From assembly GCA_949987705.1 (NCBI GenBank), contig OX465283.1, forward strand, positions 48,956,953 to 49,020,952: a stretch of 64,000 nt of DNA, in the 5' to 3' direction. This document shows positions 56,460-64,000 of the stretch, piece by piece; positions within the stretch are counted from its first letter, which is position 1; each line of letters opens with the position of its first letter. A model generated the notes under the pieces. The model was given only the letters and a program-made list of their open reading frames with translations, did not search any database and was not told the origin of the DNA. The stretch is from Thereva unica (taxonomy: Eukaryota; Arthropoda; Insecta; Diptera; Therevidae). Both the position numbers and the translations under genes were made by a program.

Positions 56460-56930
56460 GAATGCCTAAAAATTTAGCCACAGACGCATTTGCATATAGA
56501 AAAGCACGATCCTGCTTCATAGATACCCGGATAATACATCGAGATTACATTAGGAATAGGCTCTTTTCACATCAGTCAGAACACATGCTATCTGCATTAT
56601 CACTACAAAAAGCAAACATTTACACCATTGGACATGGTAGGCTAGAAAAGGTTTTGATGCATTCAGGGTGTCTTTATACCCTTCTTGCGGTACTATGGAA
56701 ACATAAAGCTCTGGTATTGTTGTTAGATCCCGAAGCTGCGTATTATGTGGCCAGATAATTTCCAGGACGAGCTCAGAGCCCCCAGCTTCATTTTTCCGCC
56801 AGACAATACATCTGTTCTTCTGGCAAGGATCGTTGAAGAATAATTTTGAAGCACCGAAACACCGATTATTTCTTGGCCAGCCCAAAGCACAGACCTGAAC
56901 CCAATTTAAAATCTTTGGCGAGTTGTTATC
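56460..56930 (+). pseudogene. Tc1/mariner transposase relic
   Basis: At 56874-56918 the plus strand reads WPAQSTDLNPI, a stop where Glu is expected, then NLW. This is the WPAQSPDLNPIENLW signature around the third catalytic residue of Tc1-type transposases. About 80 bp upstream, FPPDN recalls the FQQDN motif that holds the second catalytic Asp. The rest, back to about 56460, is broken by stops and shifts. It cannot encode a working enzyme. Confidence 0.65.
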
Positions 56931-56999
56931 TGTTGTTATCTTTGACAATTTGTAACCCTTCAGCAACAAAAAAAAATATATATTGAATAATTCAAATTT

Positions 57000-59900
57000 A
57001 ACAACTTAGTTGCTAGTACGGATTATCCAATCAAACCAACTCTACCAAAGGCGCTTGGAAGATTTGTTATAAGGGACATGCTTACGAGATCCAGTTTTTA
57101 ATACGTGTGTTGCAATGGAGCTTTCTGGAAATCTACAAATTGAAGATAATTATTGTGATTTAAATAACTTAAATAATTTTTTTAGACACGATAATCTACT
57201 TGTATTACATGTTAATATTAGGGGTCTCAATGCAAATTTTGCTAAGCTAGAGATTTTTATTGATAGCTTGTCTGTAAAACCTGATGTTATCGTATGTACT
57301 GAGACTTGGTCTCTACCTTGTTATTCCTTTTTTGTTTTAAGTGATTATGATATTCATTATAACCATAGTAACATAAATAAAGCTGATGGTGTTGTCATGT
57401 ACATTAATCAGTTACTAAAGTATAAAATAACTATTGAAGAGTTTAATAATTTTAAATTTTTGTCAGCTGAAATTAAACTAGTAAATAAGAGTGTAGTTAA
57501 GATCTCTGGAGTTTATAGATGTCATGATGTTTGCAGAGAAGATTTTATTAATTTAATTACAAACTTTATCTGTGATAATAGGAATTTCAAAAATCATATC
57601 ATAGCCGGTGATTTTAATATTAATCTTATGCTAGCTGATGTTATGGTCAATAACTTTTTATCTATACTTTTAGATAATGGTTATCTTCCTTACTTTAACG
57701 GCGTTACAAGACCTAATGATTTTGAGGGTTCTTGCATTGATAATATCTTCATTAGATCAAATTTCCCTAATATTCAATCTGCTACATATACTAATGTTCT
57801 TACAGATCACTACCCTATTTTCGTCTCTCTTCGTTTACGTAAAGAAAAATTAATTTCTAAGGACATTTTTATTATCAATTATAGTAGGCTAGTAAATTTA
57901 AGTGAACAAATTAATTGGGGGTCTTTTTTGGATATTGAAGATCCAGATATTTTCTTTGATCTTTTTATCAGCTGTCTACAATCACTGATAGGTAACGCGA
58001 CAGTCAATAAAAGTAATACTAAGTCCAATTTTTTTCCTCGTAGCAAGTGGATTACTAGAGGAATTATGATATCGTGTAAGACTAAAGAAACTTTATATCA
58101 TATCTGGAATTTGGATAGAGGTAACCTGACTCTAAAAAATGAATACAATGATTACTGTAAGATACTTAATAAACTGGTTAAATTAGCTAAATTAAACTAT
58201 GAAAAAGAGAGAGTTAAGGCTTACTCTAAAGATAGCAAAAAGCTTTGGCAATATGTAAATACTATTCTAGGCAAGAAATCCACTAATTCACAGGATTTAG
58301 ATTATATTATATCTGAAAATGAAACTATTACTTGTAAACAAGCTATAGCGGACAATTTTGTCACTTTCTTTAGTGATATAGGTGAAATTTTGGCTAATGA
58401 AATTGTTACTAATAATAATAACGTCGAAGGCAACTTTATTGATTTCGTAAATCATAATGATAGGAGTTTTTTCCTAAGGCCTACTGATCGTTATGAAATT
58501 CAAAAAATCATACTTAACTTGAAAGATAAAAGTGGTGGAGTTGATGGCATTAATAGCAAGGTGCTAAAGTGTCTGGCTAGTGCCATTAGTTTGCCATTGG
58601 AGCACATTTTCAACATATGTATCAGTAAGGCAATCTGGCCAACTCTATTAAAAAAAGCTGAAATAATCCCAATATTTAAATCAGGCAATAAGCACTTTAC
58701 AACAAATTACAGACCTATCTCCTTAATCTCGAATGTGGCTAAGATATTTGAAAAAATTATATATAGTCGACTCTATGACTTTCTTGCGAATAATAATATT
58801 ATTTGTGATAATCAATTTGGCTTTATGAAAAATAGAGGTACTAATGATGCCCTAGTTTGTGTTTCAAATTTTATAATTAATAACATAGATAAATGTAAAC
58901 CAACTGCTCTGTCATTCCTTGACCTAGCTAAGGCCTTCGATACGGTTAATCATAAAATTTTATTGGCCAAATTGTGGAAGTATGGCATCAGAGGTATCCC
59001 TTTCGATCTTGTTAAAAGCTACTTATACAATAGAATGCAATATGTTAAGTTAAACGGTTGTACAAGTGTATCAAAGATTGTAAAAGTGGGTGTTCCGCAA
59101 GGAACCATCTTGGGTCCCTTACTTTTTATTATATATATTAATGACATTTTTAGTTGCCTTCCTGTCAAATCATTGGTATCTTATGCGGATGACACTGTTG
59201 TGCTTTGTTCTGGTAATAGTTGGAATGAAGTCAGGCTTCTGTTAACAGAAAGGTTAAAACAATTAGACAATTGGCTCAAACTCAATCAACTCTCATTAAA
59301 TTTAGATAAAACTACATTCATAACTTTTGGTAGTTACAGCGATAGTATTCCATCTGATTTCAGTGTATGTATTAATAACTGTGCAATAAAACGTGTCTAT
59401 CAATATAAATACCTAGGCTTGTACTTTGACTGCTGTATGAGATGGAATAACCATGTTATTGACCTAACTAAAAAAACTAAATACTTCACTTTTTTATTCT
59501 ATAAACTTAATAGACTACTTAAGCATAATCTATTGAAATCGATCTATCATGCCCTTTTTGAGAGTATAATTAATTATGGAATAATAGCGTGGGGGGGTGC
59601 CTACAATAATTCGACAAGGTCTTTATCACTAATTCAAAATAAACTGCTTAGTTCTTTTAGAACAAGTAATTTTCGTAATACACCTTTAAATTTTATAGAT
59701 TTTTTTGTTGTAACCTCACTATTATATTACTACAATGAATGTCGTAAGTTGTACTTAGAAAGGCATGATAGAACGAGGCATAGGTTATTACCATTACCTA
59801 AAGTTAAAAAATCAATTAGCACTAGGAATGCGTACTATGTAGCAATTATGTATTACAATTTACTACCTCAGAATTTGAAATTACTGAATGGCTCAAAAAA

Positions 59901-60190
59901 AAGTATAAAAGTTAAGATTACCAAATGGTTCTATGATAATTTTAAGAAGACTAATGTATAAGAATATTTTCAACCTGTTAATCTCTCTTGATTTTTGAAC
60001 TAACTATTCTTAAGATAAATTTTTGTTTAATTTGTAGCAATGCACTTAAACCATGCAATAATGTTATGAATGAATGAATAAGTATGTATATTTTTGTATA
60101 AAGATATTTTTCCGGTTCCAAATACAGGTGCTCACACACCTCTTTGGATTTCTGTATACTGGAATTAAATAATAAAAAATAAATAAATGT
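57000..60190 (+). mobile_element. LINE (CR1/L2-like, Jockey superfamily), ORF2 intact
   Basis: The unit comprises a short 5' region, the 948-codon ORF at 57115-59961, and a ~220 bp 3' UTR ending in AATAATAAAAAATAAATAAA. No ORF1 is present upstream: the Tc1 relic ends within 100-150 bp of the start. The copy is therefore 5'-truncated just upstream of ORF2, or the family has one ORF. The insertion borders are approximate because I could not find a clean target duplication. Its AT-rich codon use matches the window. Confidence 0.8.
57115..59961 (+). CDS. LINE ORF2: APE-type endonuclease plus reverse transcriptase
   Basis: This protein nicks chromosomal DNA and copies the element's RNA at the nick (target-primed reverse transcription). 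Residues ~28-237 form the endonuclease: Asn34 (HVNIRGL), Glu63 (CTETW), Tyr134 (GVYR), Asp166/Asn168 (GDFN), Asp209 (IDNIF) and Asp231-His232 (TDHYPI). Residues ~455-760 form the RT: NYRPISLISNVAKIFEK, QFGFMKNRGT, motif A FLDLAKAFDTVNH (Asp603), motif B GVPQGTILGPLLF, motif C YADD (690-693). Then come LNLDKT and YKYLG blocks and a C-terminal region (AWGGAYNNSTRSL) usual for the CR1/L2 and Jockey groups. There is no internal stop and no missing catalytic residue that I can see. The first ATG (57115) gives a normal N-terminus about 30 residues before the endonuclease. It may be active; expression cannot be judged. Confidence 0.92.
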   Translation: MELSGNLQIEDNYCDLNNLNNFFRHDNLLVLHVNIRGLNANFAKLEIFIDSLSVKPDVIVCTETWSLPCYSFFVLSDYDIHYNHSNINKADGVVMYINQLLKYKITIEEFNNFKFLSAEIKLVNKSVVKISGVYRCHDVCREDFINLITNFICDNRNFKNHIIAGDFNINLMLADVMVNNFLSILLDNGYLPYFNGVTRPNDFEGSCIDNIFIRSNFPNIQSATYTNVLTDHYPIFVSLRLRKEKLISKDIFIINYSRLVNLSEQINWGSFLDIEDPDIFFDLFISCLQSLIGNATVNKSNTKSNFFPRSKWITRGIMISCKTKETLYHIWNLDRGNLTLKNEYNDYCKILNKLVKLAKLNYEKERVKAYSKDSKKLWQYVNTILGKKSTNSQDLDYIISENETITCKQAIADNFVTFFSDIGEILANEIVTNNNNVEGNFIDFVNHNDRSFFLRPTDRYEIQKIILNLKDKSGGVDGINSKVLKCLASAISLPLEHIFNICISKAIWPTLLKKAEIIPIFKSGNKHFTTNYRPISLISNVAKIFEKIIYSRLYDFLANNNIICDNQFGFMKNRGTNDALVCVSNFIINNIDKCKPTALSFLDLAKAFDTVNHKILLAKLWKYGIRGIPFDLVKSYLYNRMQYVKLNGCTSVSKIVKVGVPQGTILGPLLFIIYINDIFSCLPVKSLVSYADDTVVLCSGNSWNEVRLLLTERLKQLDNWLKLNQLSLNLDKTTFITFGSYSDSIPSDFSVCINNCAIKRVYQYKYLGLYFDCCMRWNNHVIDLTKKTKYFTFLFYKLNRLLKHNLLKSIYHALFESIINYGIIAWGGAYNNSTRSLSLIQNKLLSSFRTSNFRNTPLNFIDFFVVTSLLYYYNECRKLYLERHDRTRHRLLPLPKVKKSISTRNAYYVAIMYYNLLPQNLKLLNGSKKSIKVKITKWFYDNFKKTNV

Positions 60191-60421
60191 AATATCTCTC
60201 AAATCAACATAAATCCATTATACAACTAGTTGGGCTCTGGGTTTGATCCTCACACGATCAACTTCACTCTTCACAGTATGATGAATGTTGAATATTATGA
60301 ATGGATATTTTAATAATAAATGAACAATAATAACAACAAATTGTAAGAAAAAATCGCGCCAAATTCTTACACCTGGGACTTCAAACTAATGCAACTCCTA
60401 TACCGAACAACAAAAATTTTG
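60191..60421. other. Short AT-rich spacer
   Basis: Sequence between the LINE tail and repeat family X. Nothing recognised. Confidence 0.4.
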
Positions 60422-60905
60422 TGATATTAAATAATATGTGAATATTAAAGAACTGACTACTTCAAAAATAATAATAGTTTTAGGACTAGTGAGAAATTGG
60501 CTAGTACCAGAACCAAAGTTATCCTGAGAGGAGCTAGTACAAAGAACGATTAGATTTTTTAGACAATTTGTGGTTCCTGAACATAACCAAAAAACATTTC
60601 TTTCGTGGTTCGTTCGCTCGCTGCACTTGAGCGCGTGGCCGAATTCTAGAGAGATTAGCGAAACTAAACAATATAAAAGACGTTGGACTCGACCGAAAAT
60701 ACCAAATTGTTCGGTAGCTACTGGAAATTCCGAGATGAACTTAAATTTCTACAAACAGTGGGACGCGGAAATCATTTCCCAGCCCAAAAAATACTAACCT
60801 ATGGTTTGAGCAATTTGCTGTGTCTGTAAAGGGTAGCGTAATTTTTGCACTATTTTTAAAGAGGCCTGGGATTTTGACAGGTGACGTTTTGATGGGATGC
60901 TTTCG
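60422..60905 (+). repeat. Dispersed repeat family X, copy 2
   Basis: It matches 42230-42670 in direct orientation over its length, and has extra segments absent from copy 1 (for example TTAGATTTTTTAGACAATTT near 60550). The run TTTTGTGATATTAAATAATA at its start shows the sequence without the Helitron-like insertion. No conserved open frame. Confidence 0.8.
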
Positions 60906-61373
60906 CTCTGCTGAAACCAGAAAAGACAATGTCGTTTATTAAATATTGACAAAATTAATCAATTTAAGATCCTTGTGATTCTTAGCTGAAGTCTTTCCAT
61001 TTAAACCAAAAAGGCTTTATCGAATGGTATAAAATTGTGTTCAGAGCGAACGAAAACATTAATTTGCTTCAATCGGCAACTCAATGAAGTCAGTATCATT
61101 TTTGATTTACGCGATATCGTGTTTTGAACAGGAAAGCGGCTCGACCGAATTTTATGAAAATCTATTCAGACTATATATTAGTTGATACAGGTATCGGCAC
61201 CTCAACGACGACTTTTTAAGTTTGTTTACTGGCATCCAAACTTTCAGACTTTATATCAATTTCGCAGTAAAAATACTTCAAAATTGAACTGTAACGGTTC
61301 AAATGAATACCGTTCTGCCAAACAGAGTTCAAGGAGTATGAAACTTGACAAATTGCCGTAAGCTTCAAAACAT
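60906..61373. other. Non-coding stretch, nothing recognised
   Basis: AT-rich, no open frame of note. Confidence 0.4.
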
Positions 61374-62155
61374 GGTACCGGGCTTCTCATTTCCCGTAAA
61401 ATTCGAATTCCGGGATGCCGGGATACAAATTATTCTCTTCCCGGGATCCCGGGATTTCCCGGAATCCAAAAGATTATAGTATAATTAAAAATATAAACAA
61501 ATTATAAAGACTAAAATTAACTTTTTAATTCAATTTAAGCAATGATTTTTATAATAGTTTTTCAGAAAGCATAAGCTCTCTATGGCGCTACCACTTATAG
61601 TACAGGTAAATTAAGCCGAAAAAAGTGAAATAGCAGAAATGATTGGGTACAGGCTGAAAATTGATACAGAGCTTCCTTTTAGGGTTCTTAATAAGGGATT
61701 ATAAAGTCGACCGATTTTCTACCCCGGGAAACTCACTCTTAAGGTCAAACTATCAGTTTTTTGTTAAATACATATTAAACCGTAAATCCTATCTTAAAGT
61801 AATGTTCACAAAGTTTGTAGATCATACGATTCCCTACAAAAAAAACGTTATAATACATTTTCCTGTATGAATTACCATTCATAAGATATCAATGTATTTT
61901 TTTTAAATTTATTTCGAGTTGAATAATCCCTAGACTAATTATCGCAAACCAATATACTTCTGCCGACATTATGTATCTTCTAAACGGAGTCACGCACACT
62001 TCCTCGGTTCGAAATTATTTATTAGGGAGATTCATTCTGTGAATTGGTGAATGAATTAAAGAAAAAGACCGCTTCACGGGAATTCCCGGGAAATGTTGCG
62101 GGATAGCGGGATCAATTTTACGCCCGGGATCCCGGGAAAACGGGACATTTACATT
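61374..62155. mobile_element. Repeat with inverted CCCGGGATCCCGGGA-rich ends
   Basis: Near 61390-61470 and, inverted, 62078-62150 there are CCCGTAAAATTC / CGTAAAATTGATCCCG-type sequences and CCCGGGATCCCGGGA palindromes. They enclose about 600 bp of ordinary AT-rich sequence. This looks like the subterminal structure of a non-autonomous DNA transposon. I could not define exact ends or a duplication. Confidence 0.45.
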
Positions 62156-63619
62156 TTGACATAAAAAATTATGACGATTATGGTCAATTTTATCAGTCAC
62201 ACACGCAAATGATTTACCTGACGTTATGCTGATTGGGTGTGCAGAGTCAAATAAGCATTGCACAGTAGTGCGTTATTGTCAGCAGTCATAATTAGTCATC
62301 TAAGCATCTTACAGGATTCGAATTTTAAATCGACGACCATCTGCTCTGACATACTAGAGGCCAAGATAGATTTGAAACCCTTTTGCTATGAATATCGAGA
62401 GCTGTGAAGAATGGAAATCTAAGGCCCTCCGGACACGAGCCGACCGATTTGTAATCCTAATTGCAAACTAGCTTCACAATAAACATTTTGTCATACAATT
62501 CCCTAGACAAACGTTTTTTTTTTTTTGCAAATGTTTGATAGTGGACCCGCCTTTATTAGGCGCAAACCTGGTGGTGCATTGCCCATTGCAAATCGTTGTT
62601 CACTGTTACTAATTTAACAACATGTTTGGGACACACATTAAGTTTCCTATTAAGTCGATTTCCTCAGTCTTTTCTGTACGCAAGTGAATAAAACATATCT
62701 GTGGTTCTACAATTACTCTCAAAAAAAAAAAAAAACCAAGAAAACACTGGACCCTTCTGTACGCTTCCGCGAAATGCCTACATATAACCAAATATTTTTT
62801 GGTAAAAAATACATCTAAAAAATATTGTTTTATTCCAAGAGTCTCAGAAAATCAATTACAATGTTATGGTAGGTATTTACTAATACCTAATACATATTAG
62901 TATCAAAGATCAAATATCTAACTATTATCGTATTTTACTTAGTTACTGGCAGTATAAATAAAAGTAGCAGGGAATTAACAATTTTGTTTTGCAATCACGA
63001 ATTTCAAAGCTGATATTTTAAATATCAATGAAATAATCCCAATGTAATTAATCCTACTACTTAGGCTTATAGCCGCTTTCAAAATCCACTAATACTAAGT
63101 CTAAAAAATTGATTTTTCAATGTGATTACTTTTTGATTGTGTTCATCTTAAACATACTAAAAATAAATATGGTATCATTTATTTTTTTCCAATATTTTAT
63201 TGTTAAAAGTTTTTAATTATTATTCATCTATAAATATTTTTCTATTGTCTAAATGTTAACTAGTGATATTTTGCATATATAATTTGTTTTTATACACATG
63301 GTTGTTGTTTGACTTTCAAAGGCCTGTTATCACCACAAATAGTCGATCAATTTTAATTACCATAAAAGCAAACAAAAGGAGCAGATTAATCTCGAGTTCA
63401 TTTAAAGTCAGTAAATATTTTCAACCAGTGGTCTATTTACTTTTGATATTCCCTATTCAATATTTTGATAGAATAGCAACTACCAGACATTATTTATATA
63501 ATTAGCACAAAAGCTGCTGTATTTAAAATTTTGCACCCATCCATTATTATCATTAAAATAATTTTCGAGAACTTGTTAAATGTATGAATAATTAATTACT
63601 TTTTTTAATTTTATTTCAG
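62156..63619. other. Intron sequence upstream of the terminal exons
   Basis: AT-rich with poly-T (62517-62526) and poly-A (62720-62736) runs. The last 30 bases are a T-rich tract ending TTTATTTCAG, the 3' splice site of the exon at 63620. Confidence 0.55.
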
Positions 63620-63708
63620 GTGATCAAATACTGGCATTAAAGAACAATTTCCCAACTATAAAGCCAATCGGCTCGTCAGCCAACATTATTGACGAAACAT
63701 CTGATGAG
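63620..63708 (+). CDS. Internal coding exon, unknown protein
   Basis: TTTATTTCAG precedes and GTAATT follows. Only one frame is open through the exon (the other two stop early); it starts with two bases of a split codon and encodes 29 residues (DQILALKNNFPTIKPIGSSA, then NIIDETSDE), ending in phase 0. The next exon is open in phase 0 as well. The peptide has no membrane segment or motif that I recognise; it is mildly acidic at its end. It continues the frame of the candidate exon at 4269-4408 if those are joined. Consistent borders and phases make a real exon likely. Confidence 0.7.
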
Positions 63709-63874
63709 GTAATTTGCCGTCCACCTGATGACACGAGAACGTAATTGAGCGAGAAAAAATATGGCCATTTCCGTCATGAGCTCGTTTCATCGCACTTAAT
63801 TAGAATTTTTTCCATCACTCAACACAGTAACTGGGCCACTCTCTAAGCTTACAAATATACTCTTTTTCCTTCAG

Positions 63875-64000
63875 ATACTGCTTCGGTTCGTGCGACGTCT
63901 GGAATCATTTAAGCAGCAAAACAGTCTACAGCAAGACTTTCAACAGCCCTCAGTTACCGGGAAAACTGAATTGAAAATTGATGAAAATCGAAATTACCAC
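63875..64000 (+). CDS. Coding exon, unknown protein, cut by window end
   Basis: CTCTTTTTCCTTCAG ends at 63874. The 166 bp intron upstream is of common insect size. The frame is open from the first base to the window end: ILLRFVRRLESFKQQNSLQQ, then DFQQPSVTGKTELKID.... The start is basic and likely helical, followed by a Gln-rich hydrophilic stretch. No domain is recognised. The 3' border lies outside the window. Confidence 0.7.
   Translation, partial: MLLRFVRRLESFKQQNSLQQDFQQPSVTGKTELKIDENRNYH

Noticed and set aside
1..64000. CRISPR arrays, operons, bacterial ribosome sites, rRNA genes
   Set aside because: None seen; the window is eukaryotic and its repeats are transposon-derived or minisatellite, with no array of uniform spacers.

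Overview
This 64 kb window looks like nuclear DNA of an insect with a repeat-rich, AT-rich genome. The reasons are: no bacterial-type gene packing; short spliced exons with GT-AG borders; CTAAT/CTAAC-type branch points; and a repeat load of insect-style RTE-like, Jockey/CR1-like and R1-like LINEs, hAT, Transib, Helitron-like and Tc1/mariner elements. A fly with an enlarged genome would fit, but the order cannot be fixed from sequence alone.

Host genes occupy very little of it. At the right end two adjacent + strand exons (63620-63708 and 63875-64000) share one open frame across a 166 bp intron, and the gene continues beyond the window. A candidate exon of the same strand near 4.3 kb (ending at 4408 with a GTGAGT donor) is phase-compatible with the 63620 exon. 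If that link is real, most of the window is one ~59 kb intron. Inside that stretch, at 19717-19720, is a sequence with the layout of a recursive splice site: pyrimidine tract, CAG, then immediately GTAAGT. I could not recognise the protein.

The rest is mostly transposable-element debris. From left to right: an LTR-element primer-binding site (1677-1694, tRNA-Leu type); a hAT-like MITE copy (2.6-3.4 kb); a fold-back repeat; a Transib element (7381-8403); LINE relics (12.1-13.7 kb); a tRNA-headed SINE candidate (14.5-14.8 kb); a MITE (18 kb); a Gypsy pol relic (21.5 kb); a hAT with perfect target duplication and a nested LINE tail (25.2-26.3 kb); a LINE relic (29.2-30 kb); a second hAT carrying a ~310 bp-armed fold-back (30.06-31.7 kb); a Jockey-like LINE (33.3-35.2 kb); an RTE-like LINE split by a second Transib (37.1-39.1 kb); a Helitron-like element (41-42.2 kb); a hAT with a nested LINE fragment (44.9-46.3 kb); a tiny hAT MITE (47.3 kb); LINE ORF1 and ORF2 relics (48-49.2 kb); a composite region with opposed minisatellites and a second Helitron-like element (49.3-51.6 kb); a Harbinger-type MITE with the start of a MADF reading frame (54.7-55.1 kb); a hAT MITE (55.1-55.6 kb); a Tc1/mariner relic (56.5-56.9 kb).

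The one long intact coding region is at 57115-59961: a 948-residue endonuclease plus reverse-transcriptase protein of a LINE in the CR1/L2 part of the Jockey superfamily. It has all visible catalytic motifs and no stops, unlike every other element copy here, so it is probably the youngest insertion. I found no obviously new molecular system. The points most worth a second look are the recursive splice site, the two Transib ends with RSS-like heptamer/23/nonamer-like geometry and CGNCG duplications, the long fold-back hairpin, and a tandem-repeat block shared by unrelated transposon classes.
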